A DNA stretch of 64,000 bases from Candidatus Caldilinea saccharophila. Lineage in GTDB: Bacteria; Chloroflexota; Anaerolineae; Caldilineales; Caldilineaceae. Under the pieces are notes generated by a model. That model worked only from the letters and a program-made list of their open reading frames with translations. It was not told the origin of the DNA and searched no databases. The translations under genes were made by a program, and so were the position numbers. Shown one piece after another: positions 10,078 through 20,947 of the stretch (positions within the stretch are counted from its first letter, which is position 1; each line of letters opens with the position of its first letter). The stretch is from positions 1-64,000 of the forward strand of contig JADJVW010000004.1 of NCBI GenBank assembly GCA_016710365.1. The letters are read 5' to 3'.

Positions 10078-11895
10078 GTGACCTTGCCGAATCCGTGGCG
10101 CAAAACCACGCAAACCTTGATGCCGGCGCGTGTGGCGGAAACTGGTCAGCAAGCCGTCGCCGGCCAGTACAACATCTATCCGTCGGCAAGCCTGGGGTCA
10201 GGTCAGATCGAGGCGGGCTTCGCCGCGTTGGCGCAGCAGTTGGCCGGCGCCGGGCAAGTCATGATCGACGGCTATCCTGGCGTGATCTGGGCGGATTTCC
10301 GCGAGCGGCTTGACGCCGCGCTCCAGGTTCACGGCGTGCGCACGCACTGGGTGGATGTCGCGACTGCGCTCAAGCCGTCCGCGGCCATCGACGCGCTGAT
10401 CGCCCCTTACCTGGGCGGCGACGACCCGATCTTTGGCTTCCGCTTTGCCGGCGAGCTGGCGGATTTCTTCGAGCCCGCGGCGCTGCAAACTTTGCGCCCC
10501 GACCCGAACGCAGCCTTGAACATCGTCTATGGCTGTGGCGCGGCCTTGAGCGGCTGGCAGGCCACGCTGGTCTACGTCGATGTCCCCAAGAACGAGATCC
10601 AGTTTCGCCAGCGCGCGGGCAGTGTGAGTTGCCTGGGCGCCGCGCAGCCGCTCGACCCCAAGCCGGCCTACAAGCGCAGCTACTTTGTGGACTGGGTGGC
10701 GGCCAATCGGCACAAACTGGCGTTGCATTCGCACATCGACTGGATCGTCGACGGCCAGCGCCCCGACGCCATCACCTTTGCACGCGGCGACGCGCTGCGC
10801 CGCGGACTTGACCGGCTGGCGCACAGCTTCTTTCGCGTGCGTCCCTGGTTCGAGCCGGGGCCGTGGGGCGGCCAGTGGCTTCGCCAGCACATGCCCCAAC
10901 TGGCGCAAGCTGTGCCCAACTATGCCTGGTCGTTTGAATTGATCGTGCCGGAGAATGGCCTGGTCTTTGCGAGCGAAGGCCTGCTGCTCGAAGTCTCCTT
11001 TGATTTTCTGATGCATCGCGATCCGCACGATATCATCGGCGAGAGCGCGTCCGCGTTTGGCTACGAATTTCCGATCCGCTTCGATTTTCTCGACACCTTT
11101 GACGGCGGCAACCTGTCTGTACAGTGCCACCCGCGGCCCGACTACATCCGCCGTCACTTTGGCGAAGTCTACACGCAGGACGAGACCTATTACATCCTGG
11201 AAGCTGGGCCGGACGCGCGTTGTTTTCTAGGCTTCCACGAAGACATCGACCCGGCAGTGTTCCGCGCCGCGCTGGATCACAGCTTTCAGCACGCCGCCCC
11301 GGTGGACATCGACCGCTTCGTCCAAGCGCACCCCGCGCGCAAACATGACCTCTTCCTGATCCCCAACGGCACGATCCACTGTTCGGGGACCGACGCCCTG
11401 GTGCTGGAGATCAGCGCTACGCCCTACATTTTCACCTTCAAGATGTACGACTGGATGCGCCTTGACCTCGATGGCCGGTCGCGGCCGCTCAACATCGACC
11501 GTGCGTTTGAGAATCTCTACTTCGACCGCAAGGGCGCGCGTATCGCAGCCGAGTTTATTGCCGAGCCGCGCGTGATCGATAGCGGCCCAGGCTGGGAATT
11601 GATCCACCAACCCACCCATCGCAATCACTTCTACGACGTGCACCGCTACAAATTCAACGCCAGCGTCGATGTCCATACCGACGATTCTTGCCACGTGCTC
11701 AGCCTGGTCGAAGGGCGCACGGTGCTGCTGGAGACGGCCAACGGCGGGCGCCAGCGCTTTCACTACGCCGAAACCTTCGTTGTGCCCGCCGCGGCCAGTG
11801 CGTACCGGCTGACCAGCGAAGACGAAACGGAGCTTCAGGTCGTCAAGGCGTTCGTCAAGCCGCGCGGCCAGTGGGTGGAAGGCGTGGTGGCGTGA
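10078..11895 (+). CDS. Large class I mannose-6-phosphate isomerase-like protein with N-terminal kinase-like domain
   Basis: 605 residues, much longer than a normal class I PMI (300-400). The GTG start at 10078 follows AGGGAG. Residues about 55-200 resemble the nucleoside/uridine kinase fold (VMIDGYPGVIWADFRERL, then VYVDVP), but the P-loop lysine and serine are missing, so it is probably not a kinase. Residues about 320-590 carry the PMI part: FPIRFDFLDTFDGGNLSVQCHP, TYYILEAGP, DLFLIPNGTIHCSG, VLEISATPYIFTFKMYDW. The zinc ligands of PMI appear largely conserved. It sits between a small cupin isomerase and a sugar kinase. Real substrate unknown; a hexose-6-phosphate is inferred. Confidence 0.75.
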   Translation: MTLPNPWRKTTQTLMPARVAETGQQAVAGQYNIYPSASLGSGQIEAGFAALAQQLAGAGQVMIDGYPGVIWADFRERLDAALQVHGVRTHWVDVATALKPSAAIDALIAPYLGGDDPIFGFRFAGELADFFEPAALQTLRPDPNAALNIVYGCGAALSGWQATLVYVDVPKNEIQFRQRAGSVSCLGAAQPLDPKPAYKRSYFVDWVAANRHKLALHSHIDWIVDGQRPDAITFARGDALRRGLDRLAHSFFRVRPWFEPGPWGGQWLRQHMPQLAQAVPNYAWSFELIVPENGLVFASEGLLLEVSFDFLMHRDPHDIIGESASAFGYEFPIRFDFLDTFDGGNLSVQCHPRPDYIRRHFGEVYTQDETYYILEAGPDARCFLGFHEDIDPAVFRAALDHSFQHAAPVDIDRFVQAHPARKHDLFLIPNGTIHCSGTDALVLEISATPYIFTFKMYDWMRLDLDGRSRPLNIDRAFENLYFDRKGARIAAEFIAEPRVIDSGPGWELIHQPTHRNHFYDVHRYKFNASVDVHTDDSCHVLSLVEGRTVLLETANGGRQRFHYAETFVVPAAASAYRLTSEDETELQVVKAFVKPRGQWVEGVVA

Positions 11896-11897
11896 TC

Positions 11898-12875
11898 ATG
11901 GCGCGCAGCTTTCTGGGCATCGACGGGGGCGGCACCAAAACCCAGGTCGCCATCTGCGACGCGATGGGGCGCATCCTGGGCGCGGCGCGGGCCGGCGCGT
12001 CAGGGATCGACAGTGTTGGCGCTGAGGGCGCCGTTGTCGGCATCGGCGCGGCAGTCGCCGCGGCGTGCGAGCAGACCGGGCTGGCGAATACGCCCTTCGA
12101 CAGCGTCTTCCTGGGCATGGCGGGCGTGGTCTCCGAAGCCGACCGCGACATCGTGCGCGAGGTGGCGCGCCGGTTGGCGCTTGGGCAAGTCGTCGGCGTC
12201 GATCACGACATTCGCATTGCGTTGGCCGGCGGGTTGGCGGGACGCCCTGGCATCGCCCTGATCGCCGGCACCGGCTCCTCCTGTTTTGGCATGAACGAAC
12301 AGGGTGAACGCTGGCAGGCCGGCGGCTGGGGACATCTGATCTCCGACGAGGGAAGCAGCTATTGGTTTGGCTGGAACGCGATCCGGCTCGCCGTCGGCGC
12401 TTACGACGGGCGCTGGCAGACCGCTTTGCTGGCGCCGGTGCAGCAGCGGCTGGGTCTGCAAGAGATGGCTGATATTCATTATCGCCTGTACACGCAAGGC
12501 ATCGCCAAGCGTGAGATCGCTGGCTTTGCCCCGCTGGTGATCGAAGCGGCTGAGGCAGGCGACGACATGGCGCAACAATTGATCCGCCAGGGCGTGCACG
12601 AACTGGCGCGGATGGCGGCGGCGGTCGCCCAGCATCTGGGGTGGCGAGCTGCGCCTTGCGAAGTAACCTTGACGGGTGGGCTGTGGCGTGCAGGCGAGCC
12701 AGTGCTGGCGCCTTTCCGCGCCGCGCTAGGCAGTATGTTGCCGCTGGCGCGCGTCGTGGTGCCGGAATTGCCGCCTGTGCTCGGCGCGTGCGTGCTGGCT
12801 TTGCAGCAAGCCGGCGTGCAGGTCGATGAAGCGGTCCGGCAGCGGCTTGGCGCACAAAAAGAGCTGGTGGAATAA
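11898..12875 (+). CDS. BadF/BadG/BcrA/BcrD-type sugar kinase (N-acetylglucosamine kinase-like)
   Basis: 325 residues of the ASKHA fold. FLGIDGGGTKTQVAICD is the phosphate-1 motif, VDHDIRIALAGG and IALIAGTGSSCFG are the phosphate-2 and neighbouring motifs, and WGHLISDEGSSYWFG is characteristic of N-acetylglucosamine kinase-like members. It probably phosphorylates a hexose or amino sugar released by the glycosidases encoded downstream. The ATG at 11898 follows the upstream stop by 2 bp; a GTG at 11892 overlapping that stop is an alternative. A hairpin at 12902-12933 separates it from the GH2 gene. Confidence 0.85.
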   Translation: MARSFLGIDGGGTKTQVAICDAMGRILGAARAGASGIDSVGAEGAVVGIGAAVAAACEQTGLANTPFDSVFLGMAGVVSEADRDIVREVARRLALGQVVGVDHDIRIALAGGLAGRPGIALIAGTGSSCFGMNEQGERWQAGGWGHLISDEGSSYWFGWNAIRLAVGAYDGRWQTALLAPVQQRLGLQEMADIHYRLYTQGIAKREIAGFAPLVIEAAEAGDDMAQQLIRQGVHELARMAAAVAQHLGWRAAPCEVTLTGGLWRAGEPVLAPFRAALGSMLPLARVVVPELPPVLGACVLALQQAGVQVDEAVRQRLGAQKELVE

Positions 12876-12901
12876 AGCTATTTCGCGGTGACAGTTATTC
12901 A

Positions 12902-12933
12902 GGTGACAGTCACTTCCCAAAGTGACTGTCACC
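12902..12933 (+). promoter_or_regulatory. Perfect 14-bp inverted repeat with 4-nt loop
   Basis: GGTGACAGTCACTT at 12902-12915, loop CCCA, then its exact complement at 12920-12933. A further direct copy of GGTGACAGT lies just upstream near 12888. It has no T-run, so it is more likely a protein-binding site, an RNA processing element or a REP-type repeat than a classic terminator. Confidence 0.6.
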
Positions 12934-12971
12934 GCTGCAGCAAAGATGAAACACACAGAGGACTTGGCACG

Positions 12972-15119
12972 ATGACACAACGGATCGATCTGAACGGCGT
13001 CTGGCGCTATCAACCGCTGGCCTGGACTACGGTGCAGGCGGATGGCTCGATTACCGACAACGCAGAGAATTTGCCGCCGGCAGGTGAGATGGCGTTGCCG
13101 ATGAACTGGCAACTGCGCGGGCTGGAGACCTTCGACGGCCGCGTGCGCTTCACGCGCCGCTTCGCCGCGCCGGCGCTGGCGAACGGCGCACGCGCCTTTC
13201 TTGTCTTCCGCGGCGTGGACTATTTCGCTGATGTCACGCTGAACGGGCAACCGGTGGGCAAACACGCAGGATACTTTCAACCCTTCGAGTTTGAGATTAC
13301 CGACTTGCTGCGCCAGGGCGAGAACCAGCTCCAGATCGATGTCGACTGTCCCAAGGAGGAGCCGGGCGCGGTCTGGCCGGATCACAAATGGATCATCAAG
13401 GGCATCCTCAATCACTGGGATGCGAGGCCGGGGAGCTGGGAACTGACGACGGGGCAGGAGCAGAACTCCGGCGGCATCTGGGGCGAGGTCTATGTCGAGA
13501 CACGGCCGGCCGCCTTTGTCGCCAACGTGCGCGCCGCGTCCACGCTCACGCCGCGCGAGGCATCTACGCTCTTCAGCAACCATGACGATCTAGCGACGAG
13601 CGGCCTGCAAGCGATCGTGCGCGTGGAGTTGGACGTGGACAGCACAATGGCTGGCCTGTGTCCGCTGCGTGTGGCGCTCGACGACAACATGGTGGAAATG
13701 ACCATCCCGGTGCAGCGCGGACGCACGCATCATGTCGTGGTGCTGCACGTGGCCGATCCCCGGCTATGGTGGCCGTGGGACATCGGCGAGCCATATCTGT
13801 ACGAGCTGGCGGTGACGCTTGGTGCAGGTGAGTCTGAGGTCTCGCACTGGGCCACCGAATTCGGCGTCCGCCAGATCAACCTCGACCCGCACACCGGCGA
13901 GTGGACGGTCAATGGGCGGCGCTTCTTTGTGCGCGGTGCGAACGTCATTCCGACGCTCTGGTTGGGTGAATACGATGCCGCCATGATCGGCCGCGATATC
14001 GAGCTGCTCAAGGCGGCGCACATCAACGGCGTGCGCGTCTGCGTGCACATCAATCGCGACGAGTTCTACAGCGCCTGCGACCGCGCCGGCATCATCGTCT
14101 GGCAGGATTTTGCGCTGCAGTGGGCTTACACCACCGACCCGCGCTTCACGCAGGAGGCAGTGCGCCAGGTGCAGGAGATGGTCAATCATCTCTACAACCA
14201 CGCCTGCATCGCGCTCTGGTGTACGCAGAACGAGTCATCCTTCCACAACAAAGTGATCCTCAACCCGGTGCTGGCGCAGGCCGCGGCGCAGTGCGACTCC
14301 TCGCGCTACGTGCGCGCCACCTCGGAGTTCAGCGAGCACGCCTATCCGGGCTGGTATGTCGGGGAGATGCGTGATTACGGTACGCTGCCCGGCGCGCCCA
14401 TCCTGACCGAGTTCGGTGCGCAGGCGTTGCCTTCCGCCGATGAGGTGCGCCAGATGCGCGGCGGCGATCAATGGCCGCCGGACTTTGTGGGGCTGGCCTA
14501 CCACGACTTCCAATACGACCAGACTTTCTATGTCGCCGGCATCGAGATGGGCGCGTCGCTGGAGGAGTTCGTCGAGAACTCGCAGCGCTATCAGGCCGAT
14601 CTGCTCAAATTCGCCATCGAACGCTACCGCCGCCACAAGTATGAGAAGATCGGCTCGCTCTTCCAGTTCATGTTTATGGATTGCTGGCCGTCGATCACCT
14701 GGTCGGTGCTCTCCTATGCCCGCGCGCCTAAGCAGGGCTATCACACACTGCAGCAGGTCTACCAGCCGGTGCTGGTGGGGGCCGACATTCACCGCGAGAA
14801 AGTGCTGATCGGCGTCGACCGCGGCAGCCATCCGCGGCCGTTGCAGCTTCCCTGCTGGGTGGTGAACGACCGCCACGCCGCACTGGAGGCGTGCCGTCTG
14901 CACGTGCGCTTGCTGCGCGAGGATAGCGTGATTACACAGGCGGCGCTGGACATACCCGGCATTGCGGCGGACAGCGTGACGACGCTCGGCCTCGTCACGG
15001 TCGAGCTGCCGGAGGATCTGGCCGCGGGCGCGTGTGTGCTCGATCTGTCGGTGCTGCACGCGGGCGAGCGCATCAGCCACAACACCTATCCGGTCGAACT
15101 GGTGCGGCCGGCGGCGTGA
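12972..15119 (+). CDS. Glycoside hydrolase family 2, beta-mannosidase-like
   Basis: 715 residues, no signal peptide, hence cytoplasmic. Domains in order: jelly-roll sugar-binding domain (IDLNGVWRYQPL, MALPMNWQLRGLE, FDGRVRFTRRF), immunoglobulin-like domain, then the TIM barrel. DPRLWWPWDIGEPYLYEL and FFVRGANVIPTLWL are typical of the beta-mannosidase branch. The acid/base glutamate is in ALWCTQNESSFH (the Asn-Glu pair), and the likely nucleophile in ILTEFGAQALPS. It would release mannose or a similar sugar that then meets the kinase and isomerases encoded upstream. The start at 12972 gives MTQRIDLNGVW; the longer frame would run through the hairpin. Confidence 0.9.
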   Translation: MTQRIDLNGVWRYQPLAWTTVQADGSITDNAENLPPAGEMALPMNWQLRGLETFDGRVRFTRRFAAPALANGARAFLVFRGVDYFADVTLNGQPVGKHAGYFQPFEFEITDLLRQGENQLQIDVDCPKEEPGAVWPDHKWIIKGILNHWDARPGSWELTTGQEQNSGGIWGEVYVETRPAAFVANVRAASTLTPREASTLFSNHDDLATSGLQAIVRVELDVDSTMAGLCPLRVALDDNMVEMTIPVQRGRTHHVVVLHVADPRLWWPWDIGEPYLYELAVTLGAGESEVSHWATEFGVRQINLDPHTGEWTVNGRRFFVRGANVIPTLWLGEYDAAMIGRDIELLKAAHINGVRVCVHINRDEFYSACDRAGIIVWQDFALQWAYTTDPRFTQEAVRQVQEMVNHLYNHACIALWCTQNESSFHNKVILNPVLAQAAAQCDSSRYVRATSEFSEHAYPGWYVGEMRDYGTLPGAPILTEFGAQALPSADEVRQMRGGDQWPPDFVGLAYHDFQYDQTFYVAGIEMGASLEEFVENSQRYQADLLKFAIERYRRHKYEKIGSLFQFMFMDCWPSITWSVLSYARAPKQGYHTLQQVYQPVLVGADIHREKVLIGVDRGSHPRPLQLPCWVVNDRHAALEACRLHVRLLREDSVITQAALDIPGIAADSVTTLGLVTVELPEDLAAGACVLDLSVLHAGERISHNTYPVELVRPAA

Positions 15120-15150
15120 CCATAATTCAAGTGATGGAGACGGCCAAGCG

Positions 15151-15230
15151 ATAGAACGCGGATCAGGCGGATTTTCGCTGATCTGATCCGCATGTATCCG
15201 CCCAATCCGCGTCATCCGCGTGCGATTTTT
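15151..15230 (+). repeat. Dispersed palindromic repeat, family A, copy 2
   Basis: Same layout as 1695-1785: CGCGGATCAGGCGGAT on the left, ATCCGC words and GCGTCATCCGCG on the right. It fills the gap between the GH2 gene and the next glycosidase gene. Confidence 0.8.
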
Positions 15231-15280
15231 CTTACCCGGCTGAAGCGGTGCGATCAAGCAAGCAAGTGAGAGAGTAGACA

Positions 15281-17502
15281 ATGAACGCGTCACGAACCAT
15301 CGATTTTCGTTTTGCACCACCCAACATCTGGACAAACCTCTGCTTTCCCGACGACCCGTACAAGTCGCTGGTCAGCGAAGAAGGCGCGCTGCTTTATGGC
15401 TTTGAGCAGTTGCTCTTCTATAGCTGGCGCTTTCGCCGCGTGATCGAGTTCAGCCTGCTCTCGGCCGACAAGCCGCTGCGCGTAACGCAGCACACGGAGG
15501 ACGCGCGCACGCCGGTTGTCGTCACGACGCTGACTTACCCCACAGCCGTGTTGACGCTGCGCACCTTTGCGCACCAGGACGCCAGAGGTCGCCGCACCGA
15601 TGTGGTGCTGTGGGAGATTGCCGTCAATGCCGATGTGGACGAGCTGCTGACCGGGCTGCACATCGACCTGACCGAGCAGAATGTCTTCTTTACCGGCCGC
15701 TCGGTGGCGCCGGCGCATGCGCTCTACGCCGTGCCGCTCGACCGCTTTGAGCGCCCCGAATTCTGGCGCGTCAGCAATGAATATCAGGTTGAGGATCCAA
15801 GCGCTCCTGCGCCCGGTGATCTCGTGCTGCTCTCGTCGCCGCAGCGGCTGGTGCACTTCCACCCGACCGGCTTCCGGCCCGTGGGCAGCATGGCGACGGA
15901 TCAGCAGATCGTGGCCGGCGGCGAGACGCTGCGCGGGGCGATCATCCTGCCGCTCAATTACCAGGAGGAGGCAGAGCTGGACTATGGCTGGGCGGAGCAG
16001 GCGCTGGCGCAGACGCGCCGTTTCTGGCAGGAGTACCCGCTGCTGCGACAGACGTTCACTGTGCCTGACCCTGCGCTGCAGGAGATGATTGAAGCGCTGG
16101 CGCGCAATATCCTGCAGGCGCGCGAGATCAAGGATGGCCTGCCGGTCTTTCAGGTCGGCCCGACCGTCTACCGCGGGCTGTGGGTGGTCGACGGCCACTT
16201 TTTTCTGGAGGCGGCGCACTATCTCGGCTACGGTGACGACGCGCAGCGCGCCATCGGCACACTGCTTAGGCATGTGCACGCCGACGGCTCGATCGCGCGC
16301 ATGCAGTTTCACGCCAAGGAGACCGGCATTGCCATCGCCACGATGATCCGGCAGATGGAACTGGCAGGCGACAACGATCAGTTGGAGGAGCTGTGGCCGA
16401 CGATCCGCAACGGAGTCACCTACATTGAAAAGCTGCGTGTGCAGGCGCGCAACGAGATCGATGCCAAGGGGGCGGCGTTGCCCTGCTGCCCGCAACCTTT
16501 GGCGACGGCGGCGTCGGCGGGATGCGCAGCGAGTACACGACGCCAGCCTGGATTCTCTTTGGGCTGAAAGCGGCGCGCGATGCTGCCGAACGCCTGGGCG
16601 ACGACGAGGATGCGGCGCGGCTGCGCAGCGACTACGACGCGCTGCTCGCCGACTTCCGCCGGCACGTGGCCGAACACCAGCAGGTGCTGCCCGACGGCAC
16701 GCCCTACATCCCGCCTGTCTACGACGACAGCGGCCTGCATCACTGGATACCCAGCTATCCTGAACCACTGCAGCGCCACAACCAGTTGCAGCCCGAGTCG
16801 GCGACGTGGGCGCTCTGCCAGGCGATCTGGCCGGGCGAGGTCTTCGCGCCGGACGACCCGATCGTGCAGAACCTGCTGCACCTGATGGACCTCGTCGACG
16901 ACGAAGAAGGCATTCCGGCGACGACCGGCTGGCTGCCCTACCGTGCGGTCTGGAACTATCACGCCTCCTTTGCCGCGCATGTCTGGCTCTACGCCGGCCG
17001 GCCCGACAAGGCGGTCGATTATCTGTACGCCTTTGCCAACCACGCCGCGCCGACGCGCGTCTGGCGCGAGGAGCAGTCGCTCAATAGCTCACACAACGGC
17101 CAGCTTGCCGGCGACATGCCGCACAACTGGGCATCGGCTGAGTTCATTCGGCTGGTGCGCCACCTGCTCGTCTTCGAGCGTGGGGAGACGCTTGATCTGC
17201 TGCTGGGGCTGCCGGAGAACTGGATCTATCCGGGCGCAGTGGTGGAGCTGGAGGCGACGCCGACGCGCTTTGGCCCGGTCTCGCTGAAACTGGCGATCGG
17301 CGAGGAACGCGGCTTTACGCTGCGCGTTACTTTCGACACGGCCTGGCTGCGGCCGCCGGCGATGGTGACCCTGCACCTGCCCGCAGGCAGCACCGCCCAG
17401 CTCGACGGCGTGGCGCTGAAGTTTGCCGCCGACGGCGCTGCGGCGCTGCCCTGGGCCGCCGAACTGGCAATCGAGGGCAGGCTGGCGGCGGGCGGCGCCT
17501 GA
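15281..17502 (+). CDS. Alpha/alpha-barrel (six-hairpin type) glycosidase, frameshifted
   Basis: About 740 residues when repaired. The N-terminal half is a beta-sandwich (residues about 1-260), the C-terminal half a helical barrel with YRGLWVVDGHFFLEAAHYLGYG, GSIARMQF and TPAWILFGLKAARDAAERLGD, typical of six-hairpin glycosidases. I cannot assign a GH family with confidence. Frame one runs 15281-16567 but drifts after ALPC; frame two resumes with LLPATFGDGGVGGM and ends at 17502. Adding one C at the CCC run 16480-16482 joins them. No signal peptide, so it acts inside the cell on imported oligosaccharides. It lies between the GH2 gene and an ABC importer. Confidence 0.75.
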
Positions 17503-17630
17503 ATACGGGAATTTATTTAACCATCACGGGAAAAGGAGGAGAGGATCGACAGAAACAGGTGGTTCAGTAGACGGATGCCAAGAAGTTCGTTCATGCTCAC
17601 CCAGATTTGTTTTAGTCAGGAGATATTCAG

Positions 17631-18965
17631 ATGAAAACACGTATTTACACGCTGCTGGCGTTGTTGATGATCGGCGCCATGTTGCTCTCCGCCTGCACGA
17701 TGCCGACGGCTGCCCCGGCGGGCGACGGCGCGGCTGCTCCGGCTGTCAGTGACCAGCCGATCGAACTGCTCTACATGACGCACAACCACGCCCAGTCGAT
17801 TCCGGTCAACGAGGCGGCCATCGCCGAGTTTCAGGAGTCTCATCCCAATGTAACGATCACCTTTGACAACGCGCCGCACTCCAACTACGAGCAGAAGGTG
17901 CTGACTGCCTTTGCGGGCGGGGAAGGACTGACGTCTTCTGGGCCGGTGACTGGATGATCCCACAGTTTGTCAAAAATGGGATCGTTGCTCCGGTTGACCC
18001 CCACCGCCTTTGGCGTGCAGACGCAGCAGGAGTTTGTCGATCTCTACGATGCCGGCTCGCTCGATGCTTTCACCGTGGACGGCAAGGTCTACACCGGCGG
18101 CGTCTCCGAGTACAACACCTTCAGCCTGATCTACGACAAAGACGATTTCGCCGAGGCCGGCATCGAGCCGCTCTCCAAGGATACGCCGATTACGTGGGAA
18201 GAGCTGGGCGACATTGCCGCCAAGCTAACCAAGAAGGATGGCGACAAGGTCGTACGCATCGGCATGGAATGGCCGTTTGATACCCCGATCTGGACGGTGC
18301 TGATCCAGGAGCCCATGCTGCGCCAGCTCGGCGGCGAGCTGATCAACGCCGAGACGGGCATGCCGGACTTTACGCAGGAGCCGATGGTCAAGGTCATGGA
18401 GTACGTGCAGAATCTGCGTGCGATCGGCGCCATCGACCCGGCGCTCGACCAGAACCTGCTTGACGACCTGGTCAACGATCGCGCTTCGATCATTATCGGC
18501 GGCCCGTGGGCAGCCAAGCCGCTCAACGACCTCGACCCGAACCTGAACTGGGACACCGCGCCGCTGCCGCAGTTTGCCAATGCGGTGGATCGTGTGACGA
18601 CGCTCTACGCGTGGGCGTGGTTTGTCAGCGGCAAGAGCTCGCCGGAGAAGCAGAAGGCGGCGTGGGAGTTCGTCAACCTGCTGACCAGCAAGCAGCAGCA
18701 GTGGTGGGACGAGGTCGGCTATGTGCAGGCGCGCAAGGCCGACATTGACGGTATGACGCTGCCAGAATACTACGCGCAGTCCGACCCGCGACTGGCGACG
18801 ATCTTTGCCGACTATCCTTTCGGTAAATCCGAATTCCGCTCACCGCAGTACTTCGAACTTTCTGACATCTGGACGCGCGCCCAGGGCCGCGTGCTGCAGG
18901 GCGAAGATGTGGTGACCGTGCTGCAGGATGCGCAGGCGCAGGCCGAACAGGCTGTGGCGCAGTAA
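17631..18965 (+). CDS. ABC transporter sugar-binding lipoprotein, two frameshifts
   Basis: Extracellular solute-binding protein, family 1, about 445 residues. Signal peptide with lipobox LLSAC (Cys at about 22), then an Ala/Pro linker and the binding domain starting QPIELLYMTHNHAQS. The reading is split over three frames: 17631 to about 17925, then DVFWAGDWMIPQFV, then PTAFGVQTQQEF from about 17998 to 18965. Adding one G near 17925 and removing one C from the C5 run at 17998-18002 restores a continuous protein. Two permease genes follow at once, so this is the receptor of the importer. A carbohydrate ligand fits the neighbours. Confidence 0.88.
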
Positions 18966-19068
18966 CCCGCGCAATTGTGAAGTAGACTGCCGGACAGCTT
19001 GGTCCCGGTGGTCGCATGGGGAGGGGTTGGCTTGTGCAGCAGCCCCTCCATCACGAAAGCGAGAACGC

Positions 19069-20010
<942 letters not shown>

Positions 20011-20041
20011 CCGATCCGCCCTGTTTTTGAGGAGTCACCGA

Positions 20042-20875
20042 ATGTCACGCAAGGCTTACCGAACGCTCAACCGCATCCTGGCCCAGCTTGCCATTCTTGC
20101 CGGCGCGATTGTGATCTCTGTGCCGTCGCTGTACATGCTTTCCGCTTCGTTCATGAGCAGCCAGGACTTTTTCTCGACAGAGTTTCATCTGCTGCCGACG
20201 GCCTTTTACTGGCAGAACTATATCGATGTCTTTGCCAGCTTCAACTTTGGCAACTACCTCAAGAATAGTTTGCTCGTCACGGCGGCGGTGGTGGGGTTCA
20301 ACCTGCTCTTTACGCCGATGGTCGGCTACAGCCTCGCCAAGTTTGATTTTCCCGGCAAGACGCTGTTGCTGCTCTTTGTGCTCGCTACCATCATGATCCC
20401 CTTTACCGCCATTCTGATCCCGCTCTTTTTGATCGTCCGCAGCTTTGGCTGGGTCAACACCTACCCCGGTCTGATCATGCCTTTTGCGATGTCGGCCTTT
20501 GGCGTCTTTCTGATGCGCCAGTTCATCCTGGCCGTGCCCGACGATTATATCGACGCCGGGCGCATCGACGGCGCCAGCGAGCTGCGCATCTACTTCCAGA
20601 TCGTCGTACCGCTGATCCAGCCCGCGCTGATCACGCTCGCCATCGTCGTCTTTGTGGCCAGTTGGGATGAGTTCCTGTGGATGTTGATCATCACAACCGG
20701 CGATGCGCTGCGCACGCTGCCCGTCGGGCTGGCCAAGTTCGTCGAGCAGTACCGCACGCGCTACGAGTTGATGATGGCCGGTTCGGTCGTGGCCGCCGCG
20801 CCCGTCGTGCTCGTGTTCCTGGCAGTGCAGCGGCGCTTTTTGCAAGGGATGGCGGGGCTGTCGGGCTTGAAGTGA
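20042..20875 (+). CDS. ABC sugar transporter permease, MalG/UgpE-like
   Basis: Second membrane subunit, 277 residues with six helices. The EAA motif is DAGRIDGASELRIYFQIVVPLIQPAL. The N-terminal helix ILAGAIVISVPSLYMLSASF and DFFSTEFHLLP match the MalG group. The start at 20042 follows TTTTGAGGAGTCACCGA. Last gene of the plus-strand sugar cluster; the next gene is convergent, with about 70 bp between the stops. Confidence 0.92.
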   Translation: MSRKAYRTLNRILAQLAILAGAIVISVPSLYMLSASFMSSQDFFSTEFHLLPTAFYWQNYIDVFASFNFGNYLKNSLLVTAAVVGFNLLFTPMVGYSLAKFDFPGKTLLLLFVLATIMIPFTAILIPLFLIVRSFGWVNTYPGLIMPFAMSAFGVFLMRQFILAVPDDYIDAGRIDGASELRIYFQIVVPLIQPALITLAIVVFVASWDEFLWMLIITTGDALRTLPVGLAKFVEQYRTRYELMMAGSVVAAAPVVLVFLAVQRRFLQGMAGLSGLK

Positions 20876-20947
20876 GCCTATCCTGCCGTTTTGCCGAAGT
20901 CGTCTGAATGTTTCTGCGGCGCGCCGGGGACGTTGTCTGCGGTAGCA

